Shown here piece by piece: positions 18,838 to 28,769 of a stretch of DNA of 64,000 bases (positions within the stretch are counted from its first letter, which is position 1; each line of letters starts with the position of its first letter). The position numbers and the translations under genes are program-made. The DNA is from Geminicoccaceae bacterium (GTDB taxonomy: Bacteria; Pseudomonadota; Alphaproteobacteria; Geminicoccales; Geminicoccaceae). The stretch spans positions 1 through 64,000 of the forward strand of contig JANQNY010000027.1 of NCBI GenBank assembly GCA_028279345.1, in the 5' to 3' direction. The notes beneath the pieces were generated by a model, which saw nothing but the letters and a program-made list of their open reading frames with translations, was not told where the DNA came from and did not search any database.

Positions 18838-19983
18838 TTGAAGGTCGTGATCGTCGGCGGTGGTATCATCGGCCTGGCTGCCGCCTGGGCGGTGGCCCGC
18901 GCCGGGCACGACGTGGAGCTGTGCGAACGGGCGTCGCTCCCCAACCCCCTCGCCTCGTCGAGCGATGACAGCCGCTTGATCCGCTTTCCCTACGGCGCAA
19001 AGCGCAACTATGCCCGTATGGTGGCGCCGGCCTACCGTGCCATCGCCCATGTGTCCCGAGACCTCGCTGTCGATGTCCACATCCCGACCGGCACGCTGAT
19101 CGTAGCGGGCGAAAACGATCCCTCGATGCGCGCCTGCATCGGCGACCTCGAAGCACTCGCCGTGCCGTACGACGTCTTGAAAGCCGGCCAGGTGGCGACA
19201 CGCTTCCCGCTGCTTGTCGAGGCGCCAGGCGCTTGTGGGCTCTGGACGCCCACCGGTGGCGTGCTGCTGGCACGGCGCCTCCTCCACGCGCTCATCAGCT
19301 GGCTGGACGCCCGTGACAATGTGCTGTTGCGCCCACAGACGCGCGTGACGGCCGTTGATCGCGCGAGCGCCCGCGTCGAGACGGCGACGGGCGCGGAGAT
19401 CAGGGGCGACCGGCTGATCATCGCGGCCGGGCCTTGGGCGCCCGACCTGCTGCCTGACTTCGCGGGCCGGCTCGAGCCTTCGCGCCAAGTCGTGGTCGAG
19501 CTCGATGCATCGCCGGACACCGCCGCTTCATGGTCGACGATGCCGATGGTGCTCGACGGGATCGCCGCCGGCGGCTCTGGCTTCTACGCCGTTCCGCCGG
19601 TCGCGGGCCTGAACCTCAAGATCGGCGACCACGGGTTGTCGCATGCCGGCCATCCCGACCAGGACCGGGTGCCGACACACAGCGAACGCCAGCGGATTCT
19701 GGAACTCGCCCGCACCCGCTTGGCGTCGGCCGACGCCTACGCCCCCGTAGCCGCGCGGACCTGCTTCTACACCCGCGCGGCGGAAGAGCGGTTTGTCGCC
19801 GAAGCTGGCGCGCGGGCACTGGTGCTGGCCGGCTTCTCGGGCCACGGCTTCAAATTCGGACCGCTGATCGGGCTCGCCGTCCAGGCCTGGTGCGAAGATC
19901 GGCTGCATGGCCCTAGCCTCGAGCGCTGGCTTGCCGGCCACATGCCGGAAGCGCCGGCCTGCCTGGACCTCGTCGAGACGTGA
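18838..19983 (+). CDS. FAD-dependent oxidoreductase (monomeric sarcosine oxidase / DAO-like)
   Basis: Flavoprotein amine or amino-acid oxidase family, 381 residues from TTG 18838. The dinucleotide motif KVVIVGGGIIGLAAAW stands at the very N-terminus, so this start is preferred over longer in-frame readings that run through lapA. The second half has GFSGHGFKFGPLIGLAV, typical of sarcosine/N-methyltryptophan oxidases, which carry FAD covalently on a Cys in the C-terminal part; Cys is present in ARTCFYTRAAEERF. The substrate cannot be told from sequence. It stands between lapA and pyrF, unrelated to either pathway. Confidence 0.75.
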   Translation: MKVVIVGGGIIGLAAAWAVARAGHDVELCERASLPNPLASSSDDSRLIRFPYGAKRNYARMVAPAYRAIAHVSRDLAVDVHIPTGTLIVAGENDPSMRACIGDLEALAVPYDVLKAGQVATRFPLLVEAPGACGLWTPTGGVLLARRLLHALISWLDARDNVLLRPQTRVTAVDRASARVETATGAEIRGDRLIIAAGPWAPDLLPDFAGRLEPSRQVVVELDASPDTAASWSTMPMVLDGIAAGGSGFYAVPPVAGLNLKIGDHGLSHAGHPDQDRVPTHSERQRILELARTRLASADAYAPVAARTCFYTRAAEERFVAEAGARALVLAGFSGHGFKFGPLIGLAVQAWCEDRLHGPSLERWLAGHMPEAPACLDLVET

Positions 19984-20041
19984 CGAACGCGTGTCGGTGC
20001 GCGTAGATGACGTCGGTTTAGGGGGAAGGACGAGACGCGCC

Positions 20042-20743
20042 ATGGCCCGAGCTCAGGTCTACTGCGCCATCGACCGCGCTGACATGGACGCGGCCAACGC
20101 ACTGGTCGCCGAGGTGGCACCGGTCGTCGACGGCTTGAAGCTCGGTCTAGAGTTCTTTGCCGCGAACGGCCCGGGCGGCGTGCGCCGGGTCCGGTCGAGC
20201 GGCCGCCCGATCTTTCTCGACCTCAAGCTGTTCGACATTCCGAACCAGGTCGCGGGAACCGTTTCAGCGGTGGCGCGCCTCCAGCCTCAGTTCCTCACCC
20301 TCCACGCCTCGGGCGGACGCGCCATGCTCAAGGCCGCCGTCGATGCCACCCACGACATGCCGGGCCGGGTTCGCATGCTCGGGGTCACCGTGCTGACCAG
20401 CCTCGACGACGCAGACCTCGACAGCATCGGCGTGCATCGCTCCCCGGCGGACCAGGTTCGGGCACTCGCCGAGATTGCGCTCGAGGCCGGCTGCGAAGGG
20501 CTCGTCTGCGCGGCCGCCGAAGTGGCCATGCTGCGCAACACCTTCGGCCGCCAGCCGCTGCTCGTCGTGCCTGGCATAAGGCCGGCGGGCGTGCCGCAAG
20601 GCGATCAGAAGCGCACCCTGTCGCCCCGCGACGCGCAGGCGGCCGGTGCCGACATCCTGGTCGTGGGCCGCCCGATCACCGATGCGGAGAGCCCCGCTGC
20701 GGCCGCCGAGACGATCGTTGCGGACCTCGACGGCGGCAGCTGA
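20042..20743 (+). CDS. pyrF: Orotidine 5'-phosphate decarboxylase
   Basis: Last step of UMP synthesis. It is 233 residues long from ATG 20042, with GGGGAAGGA a short way upstream. Conserved motifs are KLGLEFFAANG and FLDLKLFDIPNQV, containing the catalytic Asp/Lys array, with a C-terminal phosphate-binding GADILVVGRPIT. The stop overlaps the trpF ATG by one base, so it is translationally coupled to the tryptophan genes, an arrangement known in alphaproteobacteria. Confidence 0.92.
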   Translation: MARAQVYCAIDRADMDAANALVAEVAPVVDGLKLGLEFFAANGPGGVRRVRSSGRPIFLDLKLFDIPNQVAGTVSAVARLQPQFLTLHASGGRAMLKAAVDATHDMPGRVRMLGVTVLTSLDDADLDSIGVHRSPADQVRALAEIALEAGCEGLVCAAAEVAMLRNTFGRQPLLVVPGIRPAGVPQGDQKRTLSPRDAQAAGADILVVGRPITDAESPAAAAETIVADLDGGS

Positions 20744-21393
20744 TGGCGCAAGCAAAGATCTGCGGGCTCGCGCGCGCTGAGGACGTCGCCGTAGCGGTCG
20801 CGGCCGGTGCGCGCGCCGTCGGCGCCATCCTCTATCCGCGCTCCAAGCGGGCCGTCGAGCCGCGAGAGCTGGCGGCGCTCTTCGATGCGGCGCGAGGGAT
20901 GAGCGAGCGGGTCGCCGTACTCGTCGACCCGGATGACACGCTGCTCGACCAGGTCGTCGCCTCGTGCGCCGTCGACACGGTGCAGCTGCATGGCCACGAG
21001 ACGCCGGAGCGGGTAGCCGAGGTGCGGCGGCGGACCGGCCTCTCGGTAATGAAGGCCATCGGTGTTGCGACCCGTGCCGACCTGGACGCCGTGGCCGGCT
21101 ACGCGAAGATCGCCGATCGACTGCTGTTGGACGCCAAGCCACCGCCCAACTTCGTCCCGGGGGGCAACGGGCTTGCCTTCGACTGGCGCCTTGTGGAAGA
21201 CGCCTCCTTGCCATCCGACTGGGGCCTAGCGGGTGGTCTCAACCCCGGCAACGTTACCGCGGCAATCGCGCTCACGGGTGTATCTTGGGTCGATGTCGCG
21301 ACAGGCGTCGAGGAGGCTCCGGGCGTCAAGGATCACGCGGCGATCCGCGCCTTCGTCGCCGCTGCCGCGCTTGCTAACAAAGGAACGACATGA
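20743..21393 (+). CDS. trpF: Phosphoribosylanthranilate isomerase
   Basis: Amadori isomerase of tryptophan synthesis, 216 residues. The family start [12 protein letters not shown] contains the catalytic Cys. VQLHGHET holds the second strand motif, and [10 protein letters not shown] carries the catalytic Asp. A C-terminal phosphate-binding loop is seen at [11 protein letters not shown]. It overlaps pyrF by one base and trpB by 4 bp. Confidence 0.93.
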   Translation: MAQAKICGLARAEDVAVAVAAGARAVGAILYPRSKRAVEPRELAALFDAARGMSERVAVLVDPDDTLLDQVVASCAVDTVQLHGHETPERVAEVRRRTGLSVMKAIGVATRADLDAVAGYAKIADRLLLDAKPPPNFVPGGNGLAFDWRLVEDASLPSDWGLAGGLNPGNVTAAIALTGVSWVDVATGVEEAPGVKDHAAIRAFVAAAALANKGTT

Positions 21394-22601
21394 CGACGCT
21401 CAACTCGCTGCGCAACGGTCCCGACGAGCATGGGCACTTCGGCACGTTCGGCGGTCGCTACGTGGCCGAGACGCTCATGCCCAACATCCTCGAGCTGGAG
21501 CGTGCCTACGCTGACGCGCGCCGTGACCCCGCCTTCAAGGCGGAGCTGGCCTTGTGGCTCCGGGACTATGTCGGTCGCCCGAGCCCCCTTTACCTCGCGG
21601 AGCGTCTCACCGACGCGCTCGGCGGCGCCAAGATCTACTTCAAGCGCGACGAGCTCAATCACACCGGCGCGCACAAGATCAACAATTGCATCGGCCAGAT
21701 CATGCTCGCCCAGCGCATGGGCAAGCGACGGATCATCGCCGAGACCGGCGCCGGTCAGCACGGCGTCGCGACAGCCACCGTCGCTGCCCGCTTTGGCCTG
21801 GACTGCATCGTCTACATGGGCGAGCGCGACATCGAGCGTCAGCAGCCCAACGTGTTCCGCATGAAGCTCTTGGGGGCAGAGGTCCGCCCCGTGGGCTCGG
21901 GTTCGAAGACCCTCAAGGACGCCATGAACGAGGCCCTGCGCGACTGGGTGACCAATGTCGAGGACACCTTCTACCTGATCGGCAGCGTGGCGGGCCCCCA
22001 CCCCTATCCGGCCATGGTCAGGGACTTCCAGGCGATCATCGGCGAGGAGGTCAGAGAGCAGCTGGCTGAGCGCGAGGGCCGCCTGCCGGACGTGCTTGTC
22101 GCCGCCATCGGCGGTGGCTCCAATGCCATGGGGCTGTTCCACGCTTTCCTCGACGATCCCGAGGTCGAGCTGCTGGGCGTGGAGGCCGCCGGTGACGGCC
22201 TCGAGACCGGACGCCATGCCGCGGCCCTCACCGCCGGCTCGCCCGGCGTGCTGCACGGCTCGAAATCCTACCTGCTGCAGGACGACGACGGGCAGGTGAT
22301 CGAGCCGCATTCCATTTCCGCCGGGCTCGACTATCCGGGGGTTGGACCGGAGCACAGTTGGCTGAAGGACATCGGCCGGCTGCAGATGGCCGCCGTGACC
22401 GATCAGGAGGCGCTCGACGCCTTCGAGCGCTGCTCGAGGCTGGAGGGCATCATCCCGGCACTCGAGCCCTCGCACGCGCTCGCCCAGGTCATCAAGCTCG
22501 CACCCGGCTTGCCGCGCGACAGCATCGTCGTGATGAATCTCTGCGGACGCGGCGACAAGGACATCTTCACCGTCGCCAAGGCGCGCGGGGTGGAGCTTTG
22601 A
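21390..22601 (+). CDS. trpB: Tryptophan synthase beta chain
   Basis: PLP enzyme that condenses indole with serine, 403 residues. The PLP-binding Lys is in [10 protein letters not shown], and the phosphate-binding glycine loop is [10 protein letters not shown]. The monovalent-cation and COMM regions are intact. Start and stop overlap trpF and trpA by 4 bp each, giving a tightly coupled trpFBA unit. This is the standard TrpB1 type. Confidence 0.95.
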   Translation: MTTLNSLRNGPDEHGHFGTFGGRYVAETLMPNILELERAYADARRDPAFKAELALWLRDYVGRPSPLYLAERLTDALGGAKIYFKRDELNHTGAHKINNCIGQIMLAQRMGKRRIIAETGAGQHGVATATVAARFGLDCIVYMGERDIERQQPNVFRMKLLGAEVRPVGSGSKTLKDAMNEALRDWVTNVEDTFYLIGSVAGPHPYPAMVRDFQAIIGEEVREQLAEREGRLPDVLVAAIGGGSNAMGLFHAFLDDPEVELLGVEAAGDGLETGRHAAALTAGSPGVLHGSKSYLLQDDDGQVIEPHSISAGLDYPGVGPEHSWLKDIGRLQMAAVTDQEALDAFERCSRLEGIIPALEPSHALAQVIKLAPGLPRDSIVVMNLCGRGDKDIFTVAKARGVEL

Positions 22602-23416
22602 GCACGCGGATCGATCGCCGCTTCGAAGCGCTTGCGGCGGCCGGTCGCGCGGGCTTCGTCACCTTCGTCACCGCAGGCGATCCGGATCCAGACACCTCGC
22701 TCCGCCTCTTGAAGGCACTCCCGGAAGCTGGGGCGGACGTGATCGAACTCGGCATGCCCTTCACCGATCCGATGGCCGACGGGCCGGCGATCCAGGCGGG
22801 GGGGCTCCGAGCGCTCGCCGCCGGCATGACGCTCGCCAAGACGCTGGACCTGGTGCGCGCCTTTCGCGCCGAGGACGACGCCACGCCGATCGTCCTGATG
22901 GGCTATTTCAACCCGATCTTCGCCTACGGTCCCGAGCGTTTTCTCGACGACGCCGCGGCCGCCGGCGTTGATGGGCTGATCATCGTCGACCTCCCGGCGG
23001 AGGAGGACGCCGAACTGTGCCTGCCGGCGCGGACCCGCGGTCTCAACTTCATCCGTCTGGCGACACCGACGACCGACGACCAACGGCTGCCGGCGGTGCT
23101 TACCAACAGCTCGGGCTTTCTCTACTACGTCTCGATCACCGGCATCACCGGCGCAGCGGCGCCCATGGCAGATACGGTTGCCGCCGCGGTGGATCGCATC
23201 CGCCGGCACACGCGCCTGCCGATCGCCGTCGGCTTCGGTATCCGCGAGCCGGAACGCGCCGCCGAGATCGGCCGAGCCGCCGATGCCGTGGTCGTCGGCA
23301 GCGCACTCGTGGAATTGGTCGGCGCGCATCAGGCCAACGGCGCCACCGCCGTCGTCGATGCGGTCCGCGCCAAGACCGCGGCACTTGCCGAGGCGGTCAG
23401 GGGGGCGCGGGGCTGA
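22598..23416 (+). CDS. trpA: Tryptophan synthase alpha chain
   Basis: Cleaves indole-3-glycerol phosphate to indole and glyceraldehyde-3-phosphate, 272 residues. TTG 22598 is used: it overlaps the trpB stop (TTGA) and the product then begins [12 protein letters not shown], the normal family N-terminus. Catalytic residues lie in [14 protein letters not shown] (Glu) and [10 protein letters not shown] (Asp). The phosphate loop is GFGIREPE. It is followed 10 bp later by accD. Confidence 0.93.
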   Translation: MSTRIDRRFEALAAAGRAGFVTFVTAGDPDPDTSLRLLKALPEAGADVIELGMPFTDPMADGPAIQAGGLRALAAGMTLAKTLDLVRAFRAEDDATPIVLMGYFNPIFAYGPERFLDDAAAAGVDGLIIVDLPAEEDAELCLPARTRGLNFIRLATPTTDDQRLPAVLTNSSGFLYYVSITGITGAAAPMADTVAAAVDRIRRHTRLPIAVGFGIREPERAAEIGRAADAVVVGSALVELVGAHQANGATAVVDAVRAKTAALAEAVRGARG

Positions 23417-23426
23417 ACCACTCGCG

Positions 23427-24365
23427 ATGAACTGGCTCACCAACTACGTCAGACCGCGCATCCGCGCGCTCGTTCGGCGCGAGGAATCCACCGTCCCCGA
23501 CAATCTCTGGGCGCAGTGCCCAGGCTGCGAGCGGATGATCTTCCATCGCGACCTCGAGGCCAACGGCGCGGTCTGCCCGCTCTGCGGCCACCACCACCGC
23601 GTCGCTCCAGACGCCCGATTCCAGGCGCTGTTCGATGCGGGGAGCTGGCAGACGATCGAGCTGCCCAAGCCGGCTGCCGATCCACTCCGCTTTCGCGACG
23701 CGCGACGCTACGAGGAGCGCTTGAAGGACGCGCGGACGAAGACCGGCGCGAGTGACGCCGTTGCCGTCGCCCACGGCCGGATCGAAGGACGCCGCGTGGT
23801 GATCGCCGCCTTCGACTTCGCCTTCATGGGGGGATCGATGGGGATGGCAGCGGGCGAGGCGCTGGTGGCCGCTGCCGAACTCGCGCGGCTGCAAGCGGCA
23901 CCGCTCGTCGTAGTGACCGCCTCGGGCGGGGCGCGCATGCAGGAGGGTGCGCTGTCGTTGATGCAGATGGCACGGACGACCGCCGCAATCGCGACCGTGA
24001 AAGAGGCCGGACTACCCTACATCACGCTGCTCGCCGATCCGACGACGGGCGGCGTCACGGCGTCCTTTGCGATGCTCGGTGACGTCGCGATGGCCGAGCC
24101 CGGCGCGATCATTGGCTTCGCCGGTGCCCGCGTCATCGAGCAGACGATCCGTGAGACCCTTCCGCCCGGCTTTCAGCGCGCCGAGTACCTGCTCGAGCAC
24201 GGCATGATCGACCTCGTCGTCCACCGTTTCGAGCTGCGCTCGACGCTTGCCCGCATCCTGGGCCTCCTCTGCGGCGCGCCGCCCAGCCAGCCGGAGTCGT
24301 CACCGCCCATCGACAACGTCCAGCCGCATCTCAAGCCCATCGCCGTCGATGACGACGCCGACTGA
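23427..24365 (+). CDS. accD: Acetyl-CoA carboxylase carboxyltransferase subunit beta
   Basis: Zinc-binding half of the carboxyltransferase making malonyl-CoA, 312 residues. The N-terminal zinc ribbon has two CxxC pairs (CPGC and CPLC, about residues 31-55). The carboxyltransferase core shows FDFAFMGGSMG and TASGGARMQEGALSLMQM. ATG 23427 gives MNWLTNYVRPRI, the usual alphaproteobacterial beginning. The trpA-accD-folC order is classical. It overlaps folC by 17 bp. Confidence 0.95.
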   Translation: MNWLTNYVRPRIRALVRREESTVPDNLWAQCPGCERMIFHRDLEANGAVCPLCGHHHRVAPDARFQALFDAGSWQTIELPKPAADPLRFRDARRYEERLKDARTKTGASDAVAVAHGRIEGRRVVIAAFDFAFMGGSMGMAAGEALVAAAELARLQAAPLVVVTASGGARMQEGALSLMQMARTTAAIATVKEAGLPYITLLADPTTGGVTASFAMLGDVAMAEPGAIIGFAGARVIEQTIRETLPPGFQRAEYLLEHGMIDLVVHRFELRSTLARILGLLCGAPPSQPESSPPIDNVQPHLKPIAVDDDAD

Positions 24366-25629
24366 CCCGATCCTCGACCGTATGAGCCGTCTGCACCCGA
24401 AGGCGATGGACCTGTCCCTGGGGCGCATGCGGCGGCTGCTCGGGGCCCTGGACCATCCCGAGCGCCGGCTACCGCCCGTCGTGCACATCGCCGGCACCAA
24501 CGGCAAGGGCTCCACGCTGGCGCTCTTGTCCGCCATGCTCGAAGCGGCGGGCTACCGCGTGCACCGCTATGTCTCGCCACACCTGATCCGCTTCAACGAG
24601 CGCATCCTGATGGCCGGCCAGCCCATCGCCGATGCGACCCTGGAGGCGCTGCTCGTCGACGTCGAGCGCGCCAACGAGGACGCGCCGATCACCTTCTTCG
24701 AGATCACGACGGCCGCCGCGTTCGAGGCGTTCGCGCGGTCGCCTGCCGACATCCTGTTGCTCGAGACCGGGCTCGGTGGCCGGCTCGACGCCACCAACGT
24801 CGTACCCCGCCCGCTGCTCACGCTCATCTCCTCGATCTCTTTCGATCATGAGGCTTGGCTCGGCTCCACCCTCACGGCGATCGCCGGCGAAAAGGCGGGC
24901 ATCATGCGACGAGCCGTGCCTGCGCTCTCGGTGGCGCAGCGTCCGGCGGCGGCCGTGACGCTCCGGCAGGCGTCCGCACGGATCGGCGCGCCGCTCGTTG
25001 TCGAGGGGCGCGACTGGCGGGTGCAGCCGTCCGGGGACGGCTTTTTCTTCGCGGATGCAGCTGGGTCGCTCACGCTGCCAGCGCCGTCGCTGGTTGGCGC
25101 GCATCAGGTCGAAAACGCCGGTCTTGCCACGGCCGCGGCGCGGCGCCTGGGGAAGCTGGCACCGCCAGCCAAAGCCATCGCCGCAGGCCTGCAACGGGCC
25201 TCTTGGCCGGCACGACTGCAACGCGTCCGCGAGGGTCGGCTGGTAGACCTTGCGCGGCCGGAAGACGAACTCTGGATCGACGGCAGCCACAATCCGGATG
25301 GTGGCCTGATGAGCGCCGCCTTCTTCCGCAGCCTGCCGCCAAGGCCGTTCCGCGTCGTCCTCGGCATGCTCGCGAGCAAGGACGCGCGCGGCTACCTCGG
25401 GCACTTGGCACCGCTGGTGGATCGCCTGATCACCGTGCCGGTGCCGGGAAGCGACGCGGGACTGCCGCCGCCGGAACTGGCTTCGGTCGCCCGAAGCTTA
25501 GGGATCGAGGCGACCGCTGCCACGACGATCGACGCAGCCTTAAGCGCGCTCGCGGCAGGCCCGCCCGCCCGGCTCGCCATCATGGGTTCGCTCTACCTCG
25601 CCGGCGCGGCCCTCGCCGAGAACGGCTAG
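24349..25629 (+). CDS. folC: Folylpolyglutamate synthase / dihydrofolate synthase
   Basis: Mur-ligase-fold enzyme that adds glutamate to dihydropteroate and folates, 426 residues. The P-loop is VHIAGTNGKGSTLALL, with further family motifs HLIRFNERI, LETGLGGRLDATN and WIDGSHNPDGG. ATG 24349 lies inside the accD end (17-bp overlap) and gives the normal N-terminus; a longer in-frame reading would run further through accD. It is the last gene of the plus-strand run, followed by a 26-bp hairpin. Confidence 0.92.
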   Translation: MTTPTDPILDRMSRLHPKAMDLSLGRMRRLLGALDHPERRLPPVVHIAGTNGKGSTLALLSAMLEAAGYRVHRYVSPHLIRFNERILMAGQPIADATLEALLVDVERANEDAPITFFEITTAAAFEAFARSPADILLLETGLGGRLDATNVVPRPLLTLISSISFDHEAWLGSTLTAIAGEKAGIMRRAVPALSVAQRPAAAVTLRQASARIGAPLVVEGRDWRVQPSGDGFFFADAAGSLTLPAPSLVGAHQVENAGLATAAARRLGKLAPPAKAIAAGLQRASWPARLQRVREGRLVDLARPEDELWIDGSHNPDGGLMSAAFFRSLPPRPFRVVLGMLASKDARGYLGHLAPLVDRLITVPVPGSDAGLPPPELASVARSLGIEATAATTIDAALSALAAGPPARLAIMGSLYLAGAALAENG

Positions 25630-25656
25630 GTTGTTCTAGTTCACGTTCGAACCGTA

Positions 25657-25727
25657 CCGCCCGCGCCCCCGCCCTTCCACCCGATGGCATCGTACGCTCG
25701 CGGGTGGAAGGGCGGGGGCGCGGGCGG
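25657..25727. terminator. 26-bp perfect hairpin between convergent folC and rodA
   Basis: Arms 25657-25682 and 25702-25727 are exactly complementary over 26 bp, with a 19-base loop. The arms are almost all G/C except for one TTCCAC/GTGGAA segment. It lies between the folC stop (25629) and the convergent rodA stop (25748), so it can serve as a two-way terminator. No T-run follows on either side. Confidence 0.65.
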
Positions 25728-25747
25728 CCGGGCCAGAGGTCAATCCC

Positions 25748-26890
25748 CTAGAATTCTTCGCCCGGATGGCGCCGCATGTTCAGATCGCGATGGAGATCGA
25801 CGCCTAGCGCCAGGCCGCAGCCGACGAGGATCGTCATCATCGCCGTACCGCCATAGGAGACGAGCGGAAGCGGCACGCCGACAACCGGGATCATGCCGGT
25901 GACCATCGCGACGTTGATGGCGACGTAGAAGAAGAAGGTCACCGACACGCCCGCTGCCACCAGACGGCCAAACTGCGAGCGCGATCTGAGCGCGAAGAGC
26001 AGCCCCATCATCAACACGGCGCAATAGAGCACCAGGACGACCAGCGCGCCGACCAAGCCCTGCTCCTCGGCGAGCATGGTGAAGACGAAGTCGGTGTGCT
26101 TCTCCGGCAGAAAGCTGAGCTGAGCCTGCGAACCCTCGAGAAACCCCTTGCCCCACAGCCCACCGGCACCGAGCGCAATCTTCGATTGAATGATGTGGTA
26201 CCCGGCGCCGAGCGGATCGTTCTCCGGGTTCAAGAAGGTCAGCACGCGCTGGCGCTGGTAGTCGTGGAGCTGCTGCCACAGGACCGGCAGGGCGCCGGCC
26301 GCCGCTGCGCCGGCCATGGCGAACTTCCACCAGGGCACCCCGGCGAGGAACAGCATGATCGTCCCGCCCGCGAGCAACATGACCGCAGTGCCAAGATCCG
26401 GCTGCTTGAGCACCAGGATCGCCGGTACTGCTATCAACAAGAGCGGCGGCAGCAGAAACAGCGGCCGCCGGACGCGCGACAGCGTCGCGCCGTGGAAGTA
26501 GCGGGCAAGCGCGAGCACGAGCGCGATCTTCATGACCTCGGAAGGTTGGAGCTGAAAGAGGCCTAGATCGATCCAGCGTTGGGCACCCTTGGACAAGGAC
26601 CCCATGACCTCGACAGCCGCCAATGCGATCAACGCCGCGCCGTAGATCACATAGGCGTAGCGGAACCAGAGGCGCGGATCGATCAGCGCTACGGTCAGCA
26701 TCACCACGATGCCGAAGGCGAGCCGAACGGCATGCCGCCAGGCCCAGGGCTCGTGCGAGCCGCCGGCCGCCGAGTAGAGCATGGCATACCCGGCAACACC
26801 CAGGAGCAGGACCAGGAGCACATAGGCCCAGCTCACCCGCTGTAGCTTGTCGGGGAGCGCGATGACGTCGTCGGCGAACTCAGCCCGCAT
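25748..26890 (-). CDS. rodA: Rod-shape-determining protein RodA (peptidoglycan glycosyltransferase)
   Basis: SEDS-family integral membrane polymerase that builds glycan strands for cell elongation with PBP2. It has 380 residues and about ten membrane helices. Family motifs include YHIIQSKIALGAGGLWGKG and PEKHTDFVFTMLAEEQGL, with the catalytic-region Asp in TDFVF. The end has the SEDS segment PLVSYGGTAMM. It overlaps the mrdA end by 11 bp and is the last gene of mreB-mreC-mreD-mrdA-rodA. Confidence 0.94.
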   Translation of the reverse strand: MRAEFADDVIALPDKLQRVSWAYVLLVLLLGVAGYAMLYSAAGGSHEPWAWRHAVRLAFGIVVMLTVALIDPRLWFRYAYVIYGAALIALAAVEVMGSLSKGAQRWIDLGLFQLQPSEVMKIALVLALARYFHGATLSRVRRPLFLLPPLLLIAVPAILVLKQPDLGTAVMLLAGGTIMLFLAGVPWWKFAMAGAAAAGALPVLWQQLHDYQRQRVLTFLNPENDPLGAGYHIIQSKIALGAGGLWGKGFLEGSQAQLSFLPEKHTDFVFTMLAEEQGLVGALVVLVLYCAVLMMGLLFALRSRSQFGRLVAAGVSVTFFFYVAINVAMVTGMIPVVGVPLPLVSYGGTAMMTILVGCGLALGVDLHRDLNMRRHPGEEF

Positions 26891-28769
26891 CGATGTCTCG
26901 GACCGGACGCACAGGCGTCGCCAGGGCGTTCAGGCGCCGCCCCGAAGGATCGAGGTCGAGCGTCTTCTGCATGAGGTCGCGGGCGATCGGCGCCGCTGCG
27001 CCACTGCCGCTACCACCGTGCTCAACGACCACGGACACGGCGTAGCGCGGGTCGACGAACGGCGCGAAGCCGACGAACAGCGCGTGGTGCCGGTCCTTCC
27101 ATGGCTTGTCCTTGCGTTTGTGAAGACCGGCAGCGCGTTCTGCGCGCGTGATGCGCTTGACCTGCGAGGTGCCGGTCTTGCCGGCCATCTGGTCGACCTC
27201 GCTCAGGAGCTTCTGCCTCCGGGCGGTGCCGCGACGGCCATTGACGACCTCGAACATGCCGTCGCGCACGAGCGCCAGTGACGTTGGCGAGACCCCAAGG
27301 GGCGGCGCCGGCTCGAGCGGTGCGGCGTCGACGCCGGACTGGCGCACGAGCCAGGGCTCGACGCCGAAGCCACCATTGGCGATGCGCGCCGTCATGACGG
27401 CGAGCTGGTGCGGCGTGCTCGACACATAGCCCTGGCCGATCGCGCAGACGACGGTCTCGCCCGGCTGCCACGCCTCGTTCAACTGCGCCAACTTCCACTC
27501 TCGCGTCGGAATCAGGCCCACCCGTTCGTTCGGCAGATCGAGGCCGGTGGGCAAGCCGAGGCCGAAGCGGCGCGCCATGGCAGCAATGTTGTCGATACCG
27601 ACCCGCTTGCCGGCCTCGTAGAAGTACACGTCGCACGACTGCGCGAGCGCCTGCACCACCGCGAGCGAGCCATGCCCGCCGCTCCGCCAGCAGTGGAAGC
27701 GCGCCTTCCCCATCGAAAGGTGGCCCGGGCAGAAGAATGTCTTTCCTGCATCGACCGCGCCATGTTCCAACGCGGCGAGTGCCGTGATCATCTTGAAGGT
27801 CGAGCCCGGCGGGTACTGGCCGGCTGCCGTCTTGTTCACCAGCGGTGCGCGTGGATCATCACGCCACTCGTTCCATTGGGCGTGGCTGACGCCGTTGACG
27901 AACGCTGCCGGGTCGTAGCTCGGCACCGACACCATCGCCAACACCTCGCCCGTGCGCACATCGAGGATTACCGCGCTGGCGCTGAGCTCGGAGGCGAGCC
28001 GCCGGTGCGTGTAGCGCTGCAGCTCGTGGTCGATCGTCAGCTCGACATCGCGGCCACCGACCCCCGGCCGACGGTCGAGCTCGCGAATCTCGCGGCCGAC
28101 GGCGTTGACCTCGACCTGCAACAAGCCAGCCCGGCCGCGCAGCGCCTTGTCGAAGCCGCGCTCCACGCCGTTCTTGCCGATACGCAGATCGGGCACGCGC
28201 AACAGCGGATCGGTGTCCGCGTCGAGTTCGCGCTGATCGACCGGGCCAACATAGCCGAGCACGTGCGCGAATTCGGGGCCGTGGGCATAGCGGCGCAATA
28301 GGCCGGCGTCGAGCATGACGCCCGGAAGGTCGGGCGCGTGGACGGCGACCTGGGCCACTTCGTCCCAGCTGAGATCGTCACGCACCGTGATCGGCAGAAA
28401 GGCGGCCCGCGCCCGCGCCTGCGCGATGATCTCGTCACGGCGCGCGGTAGGGATGGTGATCAGCTCGCCGAGTTCCGCAAGCACGCGCTCGAGGTCGCGT
28501 GCCTGCTCGGCAACCACCCAGACGCGGTAGACCGGGACATTGTCTGCCAGGGCGCGCCCGTCGCGGTCGAGGATGCGGCCCCGCGCCGGCGTCAAGAGCC
28601 GTTGGCTGATCCGATTTTCCTCGGCCTGGAGGGCGAAACGCGAGGCGTCGCTGACCTGGAGCTGATGAAGCCGGACGCCGAGCGCCCCGAAGACGGCGAG
28701 TTGGGCCCCGGCCACCAGCGCCAAGCGGCGGCTAAAGGCGCGGGTGCGTTCTGCTTCAGGGTTCTGCAT
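26880..28769 (-). CDS. mrdA: Penicillin-binding protein 2 (transpeptidase)
   Basis: Class B PBP that cross-links peptidoglycan during elongation, about 629 residues. One N-terminal membrane anchor (LALVAGAQLAVFGAL) precedes the dimerisation domain. The transpeptidase domain has the SxxK motif in GSTFKM, SxN-type SCD in AQSCDVYFYEAG, and KTGT in MAGKTGTSQV. Start ATG 28769 gives MQNPEAERTRAFSRR, similar in length to family N-termini; ATG 28793 is an alternative adding 8 residues. It overlaps mreD and rodA, showing translational coupling. Confidence 0.92.
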   Translation of the reverse strand: MQNPEAERTRAFSRRLALVAGAQLAVFGALGVRLHQLQVSDASRFALQAEENRISQRLLTPARGRILDRDGRALADNVPVYRVWVVAEQARDLERVLAELGELITIPTARRDEIIAQARARAAFLPITVRDDLSWDEVAQVAVHAPDLPGVMLDAGLLRRYAHGPEFAHVLGYVGPVDQRELDADTDPLLRVPDLRIGKNGVERGFDKALRGRAGLLQVEVNAVGREIRELDRRPGVGGRDVELTIDHELQRYTHRRLASELSASAVILDVRTGEVLAMVSVPSYDPAAFVNGVSHAQWNEWRDDPRAPLVNKTAAGQYPPGSTFKMITALAALEHGAVDAGKTFFCPGHLSMGKARFHCWRSGGHGSLAVVQALAQSCDVYFYEAGKRVGIDNIAAMARRFGLGLPTGLDLPNERVGLIPTREWKLAQLNEAWQPGETVVCAIGQGYVSSTPHQLAVMTARIANGGFGVEPWLVRQSGVDAAPLEPAPPLGVSPTSLALVRDGMFEVVNGRRGTARRQKLLSEVDQMAGKTGTSQVKRITRAERAAGLHKRKDKPWKDRHHALFVGFAPFVDPRYAVSVVVEHGGSGSGAAAPIARDLMQKTLDLDPSGRRLNALATPVRPVRDIDAG

